Assembly (NCBI GenBank): GCA_937929915.1
Contig: CALFUN010000003.1
Span: 62,001 to 126,000 of the forward strand
Direction of reading: 5' to 3'
Source: an uncultured Caulobacterales bacterium
GTDB lineage: Bacteria; Pseudomonadota; Alphaproteobacteria; Caulobacterales; Maricaulaceae
DNA length: 64,000 nucleotides
Under the pieces are notes generated by a model that worked only from the letters and a program-made list of their open reading frames with translations, did no database searches and had not been told where the DNA came from. Both the position numbers and the translations under genes were made by a program. Of this stretch, positions 53,976-62,907 are shown piece after piece. How positions within the stretch are numbered: position 1 is the first letter of the stretch; the number at the start of each line of letters is the position of its first letter.

Positions 53976-56807
53976 CTATTTAAACTTAGCCCGCAAACGC
54001 ACACCATATGTGCGCGGCGGAGAGAAGAAGCGTGTATTATCAAACTGCGTGATAATAATCGCTTGTTCACGCTCAATCCCTGTCAAATTATTGACATAGG
54101 CTTCGATACGCCATTTATCATCAGAGCCGTGAGAATACCCCAATCCAGCATCCAAGGTAAAATACCCATCGACTGTATCGTCCAAACGGGCAGAGACGTC
54201 GTCTTCAAGATTGAAATCAATGCTATTGAAAATCGTCATAAATTGCGAAGAGCGGTAACCTGCCGATATAATCCCATCAACAGATCCAGATGGAACGTCA
54301 ACAGCCTTTGAAATCGACCCGTTAAGTTGCCATTCTGGCGTTCGGACAAGACGATTGCCTTCAATCGATCTGTTAACAGCGTTAACAGGATCAACATCGG
54401 CTTGGAAACGGAAGTCTTGAATGTCTTGTGAATTCACAACACGCGCTTCTGGAAGCCAAAGAATTGTGCCGTCAAAAGATAAATTCCCCGGAAAGTCTAG
54501 CCCGCCATCAATTTGTCCGCCGTAAATTTCAGCATCAGACGCATTAAAAGTAAAGGCATTTATCTGTCCGCCAAAATTCGCTAAAACTTGCGGATCTATT
54601 GTTGAGACATCAATATCTTGCGTATCAAGAATTTGTGCCGTGGATGTTAATGTCGTTAATTGTAGATCATCATAGTCATAATAAAAGGCTGACAGATTAA
54701 AACGGCCACTTATATCATTATTAATCTCAAAGGTATTTTTAGACCCAAGCTCAAATAAGGTAAGAGTTTCAGGGCCATATGTTGGCGCTAATGTCGTTGT
54801 ATCAAAATCAACAGGCGCGTTGGATGCCAAACCGATCGCAAATCCATCTGTGCCTGCAATATTATCATTAAACCCGCCAGATTTATTACCCGTAGAGATC
54901 AATCCATATACGAGATTATCCTCTGTGAGATCATATTCAGCGCGAACCCGCCAATCTACAAAATCATTTTCCAAACGCCCATTTTGTAAAGCAAATGACG
55001 AATTAAACGGCGCAAGTGAGAAATCAACACGCCCGTTAAAATCAGGTACAAAATTGTCACAACTTCCAACAAATGCGAAGTCTGTGCAGAGCGGGCGATC
55101 CGCAGCATTCGGGAAAACATCTTGAATTTGCATGCCGTTCGGGAAAATATCATCAAACCCATCGCGGGCACCAAATTGGGCAATTCCGTCAAATAAGAAA
55201 GCGATAGATTCATTTGCGTCTACCTGACCGTCGCCATCTGTATCGGGATTAATAATTTGACGATCCAGACCTGCAAATTCAAACCCTTCCGTACCAGAGG
55301 CTACACCATTTATGAAACAGCACGAAAAGTCAGGGCCGCCAAAGCCAAAGGCATAGCGCGCATTAATCCCAAACCGGCTCTTATCATCATTCGTATAGCG
55401 CACACCGCCGCTAAGGCGGGCTTTGTCGCCAGGCAGATGAAAGGTGAAATCTCCATAAGCGGAGAAGCTTTCTGTGTCCGTTGTCTGATTAAATTCAACA
55501 CCTTGGAAGAAGGGGTTACGATCACCCGTTGTTCCTAAAAATGTGCGCTGGCTTTCGTCAAAGTAAAATCCGCCCACTGTCCAATCTAACCTGCCCGGGC
55601 CAAAGGCTTGGTCATCTTTGTAAAGCCGTAATTCCTGCACGATAGATTCAGAATCTGTAATGAAACGAATACGATTGAAATTATCAAAATCCAACGGCCC
55701 TAGCGTGTCAAGAACGCCGTCATAAAATGGCGCAGCAGGTGTGGTAAATTCATAATCATAAACAAGGTCACGATAAGAGCCTATATATTCAATATTAAAC
55801 CAATCCCCCTCGTAATCAATCTGCCCTTTAATACCGTAATGCTCTGTATCTTCATCGGGTGTTATACCTCGGCCAATCACATCTCGTGGATTGTCGATGT
55901 CATCGGGGTTAATGCCATTACCGAGCGGATTAGCGAAGTTAATACCCGTATAGCCCGTGCCTTTTTGCTCAATGTAATCACCCGTAAGGGTAAAGGTAAG
56001 GTTTTCTGTCGCGTCAATCTTATAGGCTGCGCGGATACCAAAATCATCGGTTTGCTCCGCCACATCAATCCCTTCACTCTCAGATGTTGGTACATTTACA
56101 TCCTCAAGAGTTGAGCTATCGGGCGAGACATTATTAAAATAGCTGTCATGCCCGCCCGCAAATGCGGATAAACGAAAAGCCGAGTTCTTTGTGACGGGAA
56201 TATTGACAACGCCTTCAATGCGGTAATCATCAAAATTACCATATGAGGCTTCAATAGCTGCATCGGTTTGGCCGATACCGGGTGCCCACGGGATGATATT
56301 CACGGAGCCTGCTGTTGCGTTGCGTCCTCGCAATGTGCCTTGCGGGCCAACATTCACTTCAACGCGTTCAATATCGAAAAAAGCCGCCCCAAACCCAGAT
56401 GGGCGCGGGACATAAACACCGTTTAAATGTGTTGCGGCGGCTGGATCGCCAAGCTCTGTATTATTAGATGACCCAACCCCGCGTATGTAAATTTCAATAT
56501 TACCTTGATTATTGGCAATGGACAGCCCGGGAATTTTGCCATCCAGCTCATTAATATTACCAATGCCCAGCAATTTAAGCTCTTCGCCGCTAATGGCCGC
56601 GGCTGTCCCCGCATAATCTTGCAAAGATTGTGAACGGCGCTCAACAGTTACAATCACCTCGGATGAACCATCTTCATTATCTATGATTTCGCTATTTTGT
56701 ATTTGCGCGCTCGCAGCCGATGCACTTGCCAAAGCGGTTAACATGGCAAATCCAGATATGGTGGTGAATTTTAGATAGTTTTTGGGTGTGTTTACAGCCT
56801 GCGTCAT
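53976..56807 (-). CDS. TonB-dependent outer-membrane receptor of the glucan locus
   Basis: A 943-residue TonB-dependent receptor with a signal peptide (cleavage near ASAASAQ, about 34). The plug domain covers about 50-170 (INELDGKIPGLSI, EVNVGPQGTLRGRNATAGSVN) and the 22-strand barrel follows, closing with RTYGVRLRAKFK. A TonB-box-like VIVTVERR lies after the signal. Position in front of GH3 and GH16 suggests uptake of beta-1,3-glucan oligosaccharides. There is no SusD gene, as expected in proteobacteria. The ATG has an AAGGGGAAG ribosome binding site. A pair of direct repeats 79 bases upstream may control it. Confidence 0.93.
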   Translation of the reverse strand: MTQAVNTPKNYLKFTTISGFAMLTALASASAASAQIQNSEIIDNEDGSSEVIVTVERRSQSLQDYAGTAAAISGEELKLLGIGNINELDGKIPGLSIANNQGNIEIYIRGVGSSNNTELGDPAAATHLNGVYVPRPSGFGAAFFDIERVEVNVGPQGTLRGRNATAGSVNIIPWAPGIGQTDAAIEASYGNFDDYRIEGVVNIPVTKNSAFRLSAFAGGHDSYFNNVSPDSSTLEDVNVPTSESEGIDVAEQTDDFGIRAAYKIDATENLTFTLTGDYIEQKGTGYTGINFANPLGNGINPDDIDNPRDVIGRGITPDEDTEHYGIKGQIDYEGDWFNIEYIGSYRDLVYDYEFTTPAAPFYDGVLDTLGPLDFDNFNRIRFITDSESIVQELRLYKDDQAFGPGRLDWTVGGFYFDESQRTFLGTTGDRNPFFQGVEFNQTTDTESFSAYGDFTFHLPGDKARLSGGVRYTNDDKSRFGINARYAFGFGGPDFSCCFINGVASGTEGFEFAGLDRQIINPDTDGDGQVDANESIAFLFDGIAQFGARDGFDDIFPNGMQIQDVFPNAADRPLCTDFAFVGSCDNFVPDFNGRVDFSLAPFNSSFALQNGRLENDFVDWRVRAEYDLTEDNLVYGLISTGNKSGGFNDNIAGTDGFAIGLASNAPVDFDTTTLAPTYGPETLTLFELGSKNTFEINNDISGRFNLSAFYYDYDDLQLTTLTSTAQILDTQDIDVSTIDPQVLANFGGQINAFTFNASDAEIYGGQIDGGLDFPGNLSFDGTILWLPEARVVNSQDIQDFRFQADVDPVNAVNRSIEGNRLVRTPEWQLNGSISKAVDVPSGSVDGIISAGYRSSQFMTIFNSIDFNLEDDVSARLDDTVDGYFTLDAGLGYSHGSDDKWRIEAYVNNLTGIEREQAIIITQFDNTRFFSPPRTYGVRLRAKFK

Positions 56808-56885
56808 AGTCTTCCCCTTAATTAAGCTTTACGCTTTTTGTTATTATCAAATAAGGCAGGAGATATTTTCAAAAACAAGATAAAA

Positions 56886-56920
56886 GCGGTGAAGTGGACT
56901 TTTCATGCGGTGAATGGGAC
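56886..56920. promoter_or_regulatory. direct repeats with 21-bp period, candidate LytTR binding sites
   Basis: GCGGTGAAGTGGAC (56886-56899) and GCGGTGAATGGGAC (56907-56920) differ at two positions and start exactly 21 bp apart. On the sense strand of the receptor gene each carries an ACCGC core separated by two helical turns, the arrangement used by LytTR response regulators. They lie between the LytTR regulator gene and the receptor gene. Confidence 0.65.
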
Positions 56921-56932
56921 TACAGAGCGTAT

Positions 56933-57694
56933 TTATCTGAGTTTATTGCGCAAAATAGCTCCGTAACGGCGACTCACTTTTAAGCGCTGACCCGTCTTTG
57001 TGATAATAATTGCCTCGCCTTTTTGGGCTGGAACAATCTCATCTATCTTATCTAAATTGATAATGGTTGAGCGGTGGATCCGCAGAAAATTTTCTGGCGA
57101 AAGCTGGGCTTCAACAGATTTTAATGTCGCCCTTATAAGGTGAGTTTTATGCCCCAAATGAATACAAACATAATCCCCATCGGCTTCAATCCAATCAATA
57201 TCGCTCTTGCCTAGAAATGCAAATTTATCGCTATCTTTGACCACCAAAGCCCTGTCATTATGAGCTTTATCAGGCCTATCTAAAGCCGATAAAAGGGCTG
57301 ATTTAGAGGGCTTTGCGTCACCTGTCCCATAAGATAGTTTGACGCGCTCAATACTCTCTCTGATTTTCTCATCATCTAGGGGTTTTAAAACATAGTTAAG
57401 CGCCTTAACGCGAAAGGCTTCGACAGCATATTGCGCATAGGCCGTGGTAAAAATAACTTTCGGAAGCATATCACTTTGAATGGATTTGATAACATCAAAA
57501 CCATTCATCTCTGGCATTTCTATATCTAGAAACATCACATCAGGCTTATATTTCATGACGGCATCAATCGCTTCAAACCCATTTTGGCATTGCGCCGTAA
57601 CCTCTACGCCGCCAATATCATCTAATATAACGGCTAGCAGATTACGCGCCAAAGGTTCATCGTCAACGATAATGGCTGTTAAAGTCTGGCTCAT
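56933..57694 (-). CDS. LytTR-family response regulator
   Basis: A 253-residue regulator. The receiver domain (1-120) has AIIVDDEPLARNLL, phospho-acceptor Asp57 in PDVMFLDIEMPEMNG and the Thr/Lys region VIFTTAYAQYAVEAF. The LytTR DNA-binding domain covers about 150-250 (DIDWIEADGDYVCIHLG, FLRIHRSTIINLDKI and RLKVSRRYGAILR). Its ATG overlaps the stop of the kinase gene as ATGA. It stands directly before the TonB receptor operon, so it is the best candidate for its activator; the repeats at 56886-56920 would be its site. Confidence 0.95.
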   Translation of the reverse strand: MSQTLTAIIVDDEPLARNLLAVILDDIGGVEVTAQCQNGFEAIDAVMKYKPDVMFLDIEMPEMNGFDVIKSIQSDMLPKVIFTTAYAQYAVEAFRVKALNYVLKPLDDEKIRESIERVKLSYGTGDAKPSKSALLSALDRPDKAHNDRALVVKDSDKFAFLGKSDIDWIEADGDYVCIHLGHKTHLIRATLKSVEAQLSPENFLRIHRSTIINLDKIDEIVPAQKGEAIIITKTGQRLKVSRRYGAILRNKLR

Positions 57695-58746
57695 TTTTGC
57701 GAGCTTATAGACACAGGCATATAAGGAAATGAGAGATTGATTTCTAATCCGCCTATATCTGAGAGCTGATACTCAACACGGCCCGATAGGCCATAATGAG
57801 CTTGAATGCGCCCTTCTATATTTTGCAGCCCTACACCTTTTTCAAGCTTTGTAATATCGTCTTGACTCAGAGAGTTTTGTTTTCCCGTATCCGCGACAGA
57901 TAAAAAGACATGGTCTTTTTCCTTGCGTCCAATCAGGCGGATAGTGCCGCCTTTTACGCGCCCCGCAACGGCATATTTTAAAGCATTTTCAAAAAGCGGC
58001 TGTAAAATAAGTGCGGGTATCTGGGCATCTAAAATAGCCTCATCAACATCAAACTCTGTTGTCAGACGATCTGCATATCTGACTTTTTCAATATCAAGAT
58101 ACAGTTTTAAAGCCTCTAGCTCATCAGCTAGGCTCATATCTACCCATTCATCATTTTCTAATGAGAGCCGTAAAAAGTGACTGAGCTGCGAAATCATGGT
58201 TCTGGCTTGGTCGGAGCGTTGTGTCTTCACGAGAGCCGAAATCGAATTTAGCGTATTAAAGAGAAAATGCGGGTTGAGTTGATAACGCAACATTTTCATC
58301 TGTGCCTCACGGGAGAGGTTTTCAGCTTCCACCCGCCTTAAGCGCTCCATTTGCGCTTGTTTACGTTCCGCAGCAACAGCGGTATAAGCCTGAACTATAT
58401 AATAAAGCGCAGCCCATAACCCAAATATCAAAAGCGCCGTAAAATACCATCCGCCAAAATCTTGCCAAATGTCAGGCGCGGTAATCATGGCATCAAATGT
58501 TGCCATACGAAAAACATTCCAAAGAAAAGCAATAACTCCGACAACAATAAGGTGTGACAATACACGCCGCAAAATCCCGCCTTTATTTGCGAAAGGCAAA
58601 AGAAATGTCAGCGGCCAAGTCATCGCCGCACCGCTTATAGCTTGCAATGCAATATGAACAACATGCATCCAGCGCGGATCACCATACCAAAGGGTTAGGG
58701 ATAAAAAGGACAACACGCAGAATAAAAGCCACGCAATAATCTGCAC
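57691..58746 (-). CDS. LytS/AlgZ-type sensor histidine kinase
   Basis: A membrane kinase of about 351 residues. Four hydrophobic helices cover roughly 3-20, 28-52, 63-80 and 98-121, then a coiled coil (about 125-155) leads to the His_kinase domain with the phospho-acceptor His160 in QLNPHFLFNTLNS. The ATPase part shows LQPLFENALKYAV and GVGLQNIEGRIQAHYG. The frame is open beyond the GTG at 58746, with SLPWWG upstream but no ATG, so the true start is uncertain. It forms a two-component pair with the LytTR regulator. It has no large periplasmic sensor; the ligand probably binds in or near the membrane. Confidence 0.93.
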   Translation of the reverse strand: MQIIAWLLFCVLSFLSLTLWYGDPRWMHVVHIALQAISGAAMTWPLTFLLPFANKGGILRRVLSHLIVVGVIAFLWNVFRMATFDAMITAPDIWQDFGGWYFTALLIFGLWAALYYIVQAYTAVAAERKQAQMERLRRVEAENLSREAQMKMLRYQLNPHFLFNTLNSISALVKTQRSDQARTMISQLSHFLRLSLENDEWVDMSLADELEALKLYLDIEKVRYADRLTTEFDVDEAILDAQIPALILQPLFENALKYAVAGRVKGGTIRLIGRKEKDHVFLSVADTGKQNSLSQDDITKLEKGVGLQNIEGRIQAHYGLSGRVEYQLSDIGGLEINLSFPYMPVSISSQK

Positions 58747-59117
58747 GCCCCACCATGGCAGTGAGATCGCGGCCGTTTGTTCATCGCGGTGTAAATTCGT
58801 ATAAGTCAGAAATTTATAGCCCTATTATCATAGAATCCCATAGTGTTATGACATTCATAATCTCTTTATCAGGCTTATTGCAATCTGACTATGCCGCTAA
58901 ATCATCACGAAAATACTGATTTTTCTGCAATCATCAGGAGTTTTTATCCAGACCTTATCACCGCCTATCATAGACATATATACATCACATATAGGGGAAA
59001 TCTATCAAGCGGTTCGAGATTACCAATTTCACGGACACAGTAATCTTCACTACATGCGGCGGCCGGCGGTTATACCCGCCTCATAATTGTAAATGATATT
59101 AGGATTAAGGACGCATC
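58747..59117. other. 371-bp intergenic region between kinase and catalase genes
   Basis: No open frame or RNA gene is convincing here. It must contain the promoters of two divergent transcripts. The catalase side has an ATAG-N7-CTAT dyad (58991-59005) and, near 59062-59078, a small GGCGG/CCGCC hairpin. The rest is A/T-rich without a clear signal. Confidence 0.6.
58991..59005 (+). promoter_or_regulatory. OxyR-like half-site dyad upstream of catalase
   Basis: ATAGGGGAAATCTAT fits ATAG-N7-CTAT, the repeating element of OxyR sites. A further ATAG lies at 58970, 21 bases upstream, where 22 would be expected. It is 113 bases before the catalase start. Confidence 0.35.
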
Positions 59118-60671
59118 ATGTTTAAACGTTTGGCCCTTGCCACCACTATTAGCCTCTGCACACTTGGCGCTGCACATGCCCAGCCCCCTGCCCAGACACA
59201 AGATTCAGGTGCCCCGGTTACAGATAATCAAAACTCTATCACCGCAGGTGAATGGGGCGGTGTTTTGCTGGAAGATTTTCATCTGATTGAAAAGCTAGCC
59301 CGCTTTGACCGCGAGCGCATTCCAGAGCGCGTTGTTCATGCGCGCGGCACAGGCGCACATGGCAAATTCACTGTGACGAATAATGATATTGCCAAATATA
59401 GCTCGGCGTCTTTATTTTCAGATATTGGCGAAGAGACACCTGTTTTCGTAAGATTTTCCACAGTGGTACACCCGAAAGGTTCTCCAGAAGGTTTACGCGA
59501 CCCACGCGGTTTTGCGATCAAGTTTTATACAGATGAAGGAAATTGGGATTTAGTTGGGAATAATCTACCTGTCTTTTTCATTCGTGATGCCATCAAGTTT
59601 CCAGACATGGTGCATTCTCTCAAACCCTCCCCTGTCACCAATCAACAAGACCCCAATCGGTTCTTTGACTTTTTTAGCCATATCCCAGAATCCACACATA
59701 TGTTGACTCAAGTTTACACAGATTTGGGTACCCCTGAAGGCTATCAATATATGGATGGCAATTCTGTCCACGCACTGCGCCTTATCAATGCAAAAGGCGA
59801 GAGCGTATTTGCAAAATTCCGGTGGACAACAGATCAAGGCGTCAGAACTCTGAGCGCGAAAGAGGCCGAAGCGCGTCCCTTTAACTATGCCACTCAGTCT
59901 CTCTATGATGATTTAAACGCAGGTAAAACTGCGAGTTGGACATTAAAAGCGATTATTTTGAAACCAGAAAATATTGAAAAACTCGATTTCAACCCGTTTG
60001 ACGCTACGAAAGATTGGCCCGATGCAGGTCAGCATTTCGAGACAATCGAAATTGGCAAGATGGAATTAAATAAAGTCCCAGATAATTTCTTTGCCTCTAC
60101 AGAACAATCCGCGTTTTCGCCAGGTGTTCTTGTGCCAGGTATTCAGCCTTCACCAGACCGCTTATTGCAAGGCCGCTTATTTTCTTATGCAGATACACAG
60201 CGTTATCGTGTTGGAACAAATTATCAAGCCTTGCCTGTCAATGCGCCGCGTGTGAGCGTTAAAAATGGCTCTCAAGACGGAACACTAAACGCATCTGGCC
60301 GCACAGGTGATGTCAATTACCAACCAAGCCGCCAACCTGCCGCAAATGGTGCATATGCAGACAGCTCAAATGCGGTCTCTGGCACATATGATGTTTCAGG
60401 CATAGCCCAGCGCGCGGCCATCAGCAAAAAAGCGCCGTTCAAGCAAGCGGGGCAATTCTACAATCAACTTAGCCGCGCCCAGCAACGTGCTTTAATTAGT
60501 AATCTGGCAGGTGATCTTGGTAAGGTCAAAAGCGATGAGGTGCGCGAAATCATGGTCACGCATTTCTATATGGCAGATGAAAATTATGGCCGCGAGCTAG
60601 CTCGTAAAGTCAATGTTAAAATGACCAAGGTTGAGGCACGCGCAGCCGCGTTTAAACCCGCAGTCAATTAA
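59118..60671 (+). CDS. katB: periplasmic haem catalase (KatB-like)
   Basis: A 517-residue monofunctional catalase with a cleavable signal peptide (AAHAQ, about residue 21), so it acts in the periplasm. The catalytic histidine is His74 in RVVHARGTGAHG, the distal region includes VGNNLPVFFIRDAIKFPD with the asparagine, and the haem-ligand Tyr357 lies in RLFSYADTQRYRVG. The substrate-channel region RFSTVVHPKGSPEGLRDPRG is normal. It breaks hydrogen peroxide into water and oxygen. A strong hairpin terminator and then an ankyrin gene follow, the katB-ankB order known from Pseudomonas aeruginosa. Confidence 0.95.
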   Translation: MFKRLALATTISLCTLGAAHAQPPAQTQDSGAPVTDNQNSITAGEWGGVLLEDFHLIEKLARFDRERIPERVVHARGTGAHGKFTVTNNDIAKYSSASLFSDIGEETPVFVRFSTVVHPKGSPEGLRDPRGFAIKFYTDEGNWDLVGNNLPVFFIRDAIKFPDMVHSLKPSPVTNQQDPNRFFDFFSHIPESTHMLTQVYTDLGTPEGYQYMDGNSVHALRLINAKGESVFAKFRWTTDQGVRTLSAKEAEARPFNYATQSLYDDLNAGKTASWTLKAIILKPENIEKLDFNPFDATKDWPDAGQHFETIEIGKMELNKVPDNFFASTEQSAFSPGVLVPGIQPSPDRLLQGRLFSYADTQRYRVGTNYQALPVNAPRVSVKNGSQDGTLNASGRTGDVNYQPSRQPAANGAYADSSNAVSGTYDVSGIAQRAAISKKAPFKQAGQFYNQLSRAQQRALISNLAGDLGKVKSDEVREIMVTHFYMADENYGRELARKVNVKMTKVEARAAAFKPAVN

Positions 60672-60726
60672 TTAACATACATCCTATCTGCGAAAGGCAG
60701 CCCACCCCTTAACTGTCTTTCCATTT

Positions 60727-60774
60727 GGTAGGACGCAAATCTTCCTCCCCCTTATATTTGCGTCCTACCTTTTT
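60727..60774 (+). terminator. strong stem-loop terminator between catalase and ankyrin genes
   Basis: A perfect 14-bp stem (60727-60740 with 60756-60769, arms starting GGTAGGACGC and ATTTGCGTCC) has a 15-base loop and is followed by TTTTT. It should reduce or stop read-through from the catalase gene into the ankyrin gene. Confidence 0.9.
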
Positions 60775-60836
60775 ACACCCGCCTAGTTTCATATCCAATG
60801 CGTCTTTTGCGAACGCGCAATCTCAAAGGTTTTGTC

Positions 60837-61409
60837 ATGCGTCATTTTTTAGCTCTACTCCTTCTCTTTCTCCTTACCGCCGCGCCTGTTATGGCTCAGG
60901 AGACAGCGCAACCTTATCCGCCTGAACAGATCGCAAAGATATTTTACGACGCAGCTCGTAAGGGAGATACAGATATTTTAAGCGCTTTAATTGATGCAAA
61001 TGCACCGCTAAATGCACCGAATAAACGCGGTTTTACAGCTTTGATTTTAGCCGCCTATAACAATCAATCAGATGCCGTAAATTTACTCGTAGAAAAAGGT
61101 GCTAATCCTTGTGCTGGTGATAAAAGAGGGAATACGGCGCTTATGGGTGTTGCGTTTCAAGGTCATGATGCGATGGCGAGGCAGTTGTTGACATATGATT
61201 GTTTCGTGGATCAAACGAACACAACCGGACAGACAGCTCTGATGCTCGCCGCTATTTTTGCACGCGAGGATCAAATTATCGCCTTATTAGAGGCTGGCGC
61301 GGACCCATATCTTGCCGATATGAACGGCAATACCGCCATCTCAGTCGCAAAGATACAAGGCAGCACACACATAATCGACATTATGGAAAAAGCCAAAAAG
61401 GACAGCTAA
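60837..61409 (+). CDS. secreted ankyrin-repeat protein (AnkB-like)
   Basis: A 190-residue protein with a signal peptide (LTAAPVMAQ, about residue 21) and four to five ankyrin repeats from about 35: RKGDTDILSALIDANAPLN, KRGFTALILAAYNNQSDAV, KRGNTALMGVAFQGHDA, TTGQTALMLAAIFAREDQ and NGNTAISVAKIQGS. Known case: AnkB of Pseudomonas aeruginosa is encoded next to katB and is needed for full KatB activity, probably aiding haem loading or protection. I infer the same here. The ATG at 60837 has AAAGG eight bases upstream. Confidence 0.9.
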   Translation: MRHFLALLLLFLLTAAPVMAQETAQPYPPEQIAKIFYDAARKGDTDILSALIDANAPLNAPNKRGFTALILAAYNNQSDAVNLLVEKGANPCAGDKRGNTALMGVAFQGHDAMARQLLTYDCFVDQTNTTGQTALMLAAIFAREDQIIALLEAGADPYLADMNGNTAISVAKIQGSTHIIDIMEKAKKDS

Positions 61410-61562
61410 CCCAACGCCTTGTAAAGACAATCGCGCATCAAGACTTGCCATCATATAAAGTTGTCGCTTAATGTCCCTTAAAAAAAGGCAGGGCAAGCGG
61501 GGCTTAACCCAAACCTAAATCTGAGACATTTTATATGACAACAGGCAGTATTGGGATTCGAA

Positions 61563-62027
61563 ATGCGCTTAACAAATTTTACGGACTACGCGTTACGCAT
61601 CCTTATTTATGCAGGGTCAAATCCTGATCGCCTGATTACAATCGATGAAGTCAAAGACTTATACGGCCTATCCCGCGGGCATTTGATGAAGATTGTTAAT
61701 CTCTTGACCCAAAACCATATTCTTATTGCAACGCGGGGTCGGTCTGGAGGATTCAAATTGGCCAGTGACCCCAGTACAATTTCGATTGGCGACATCATAC
61801 GCATCACAGAGCCTAACTTTAAACTTGTCGAATGTTTCAGTTCACAAAATGAATGTCTCATCAGTCAATATTGCAAAATGCCTGACCCTTTTAACGAAGC
61901 CCTTAACGCGTTTTTAGCCGCCTTAGATAAGTATAAATTATCTGATATGATGTTGACCAAAAATAAATTCCAACTTTCCTATAAAACACGATACCCTCAA
62001 CGCGGCCCTGTCTTTGAGGATCATTAA
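61563..62027 (+). CDS. nsrR: Rrf2-family Fe-S regulator, NsrR-like
   Basis: A 154-residue winged-helix regulator. It starts MRLTNFTDYALRILIYA, then has the Rrf2 recognition segment LSRGHLMKIVNLLTQ and RGRSGGFKLA. Three cysteines, Cys91, Cys98 and Cys104, match the cluster-ligand positions of NsrR, although the first spacing is six rather than four residues. NsrR senses nitric oxide with a 4Fe-4S cluster and represses NO-detoxifying genes. IscR or RsrR-like roles cannot be excluded. Its stop shares the TTAA with the convergent DUF488 gene. It stands near cbb3-oxidase assembly genes, which suits a NO or oxygen sensor. Confidence 0.85.
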   Translation: MRLTNFTDYALRILIYAGSNPDRLITIDEVKDLYGLSRGHLMKIVNLLTQNHILIATRGRSGGFKLASDPSTISIGDIIRITEPNFKLVECFSSQNECLISQYCKMPDPFNEALNAFLAALDKYKLSDMMLTKNKFQLSYKTRYPQRGPVFEDH

Positions 62028-62392
62028 GCTTCAGCCTGCTCTAATGTCGCCTGCATATAATCCCTTAAGACAAGCGCATGGTTTTGCGTCTCGCTTTTGG
62101 CGGCATATAAAAGGGTGAGTTTTTGTTGTTTTGATATGGATATGAGACGGTGAATATCAGGCTGCAATGCTTCTGTGTTTAAATGCTCTGTATAGAGATG
62201 CCGAAACTCCTCCCAATGCTGCGCTTTATGACCGAACCATTTGCGTAGCTCTGTGGTTGGCGTAATTGACACAGCCCATTCATCCAATGCGGCCCGCACT
62301 TTGGATATACCGCGCGGCCAAATACGATCGACTAAAACACGATGACCATCATCCAAGCAAGCCTCTTCATAGATACGTTTTATCACAATCAT
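62024..62392 (-). CDS. DUF488 family protein (YeaO-like)
   Basis: A 122-residue protein of DUF488. Typical segments are IKRIYEEACLDDGHRVLVDRIWPRG at the start (positions 62320-62392), LDEWAVSITPTTELRKWFGH and LTLLYAAKSETQNHALVLRDYM. The biochemical function is not established. The ATG at 62392 is favoured because GGGGG lies just upstream. It ends in a four-base overlap with the nsrR-like gene and lies downstream of the ccoI-ccoS cluster on the same strand. Confidence 0.92.
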   Translation of the reverse strand: MIVIKRIYEEACLDDGHRVLVDRIWPRGISKVRAALDEWAVSITPTTELRKWFGHKAQHWEEFRHLYTEHLNTEALQPDIHRLISISKQQKLTLLYAAKSETQNHALVLRDYMQATLEQAEA

Positions 62393-62422
62393 AAAGCCCC
62401 CTGACATCAAACCATTCGCGCA

Positions 62423-62644
62423 TTACTTCCAATAATCATTAGCCTTCGCGACCGTTTGAAAATGCGTAGCCACCACATGAGAGGCCATTGTCAAGCTATC
62501 AGCATTACGTTCATATTCTGTGCGCAATGTATCTCTGATCGCGGCATCGGGCTGTGTATATTTCACGGCCATACGCGCAAGCTTTAGCGCAAGCTCAAAG
62601 CCCTCTTCTGGAGTCTTTGTTTGCAGACTTGGTAACCAACTCAT
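62423..62644 (-). CDS. small hypothetical protein, 73 aa
   Basis: A 73-residue helical protein, no signal peptide or membrane segment. I do not recognise it. A very good AAGGAAGGA ribosome binding site and tight position between ccoS and DUF488 support a real gene. Its segments FELALKLARMAVKYTQPD and ADSLTMASHVVATHFQTVAK look like two amphipathic helices. Confidence 0.65.
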   Translation of the reverse strand: MSWLPSLQTKTPEEGFELALKLARMAVKYTQPDAAIRDTLRTEYERNADSLTMASHVVATHFQTVAKANDYWK

Positions 62645-62721
62645 AATTTTTCCTTCCTTAAATACCCGTCTTGCCTATCATGAATATGCAGGCTGACTAT
62701 CAGTTTCTAACACTATAAATA

Positions 62722-62907
62722 TTAGGTGCGCTTTTCCGCTTCATGATTGACCGTCTCTTCTACCTCTATGTCCTCATCATATAATATCCGCTCGGCCGCG
62801 CCTTCCAAATCTTCATATTGGCCATTTCCAAGCGACCAAATAAACGCGGTTAAGGCAACTGCGCCAATCAATAATGATACGAAAATTAATAAAAACAGTA
62901 TGTTCAT
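62722..62907 (-). CDS. ccoS: cbb3-type cytochrome oxidase assembly protein CcoS
   Basis: A 61-residue single-pass protein: one membrane helix (about 3-24), then the family segment SLGNGQYEDLEGAAERILYDED. CcoS is needed for insertion of haem and copper cofactors into CcoN of the cbb3 oxidase. It directly follows ccoI, with start and stop codons abutting, the usual ccoGHIS order. Confidence 0.95.
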   Translation of the reverse strand: MNILFLLIFVSLLIGAVALTAFIWSLGNGQYEDLEGAAERILYDEDIEVEETVNHEAEKRT

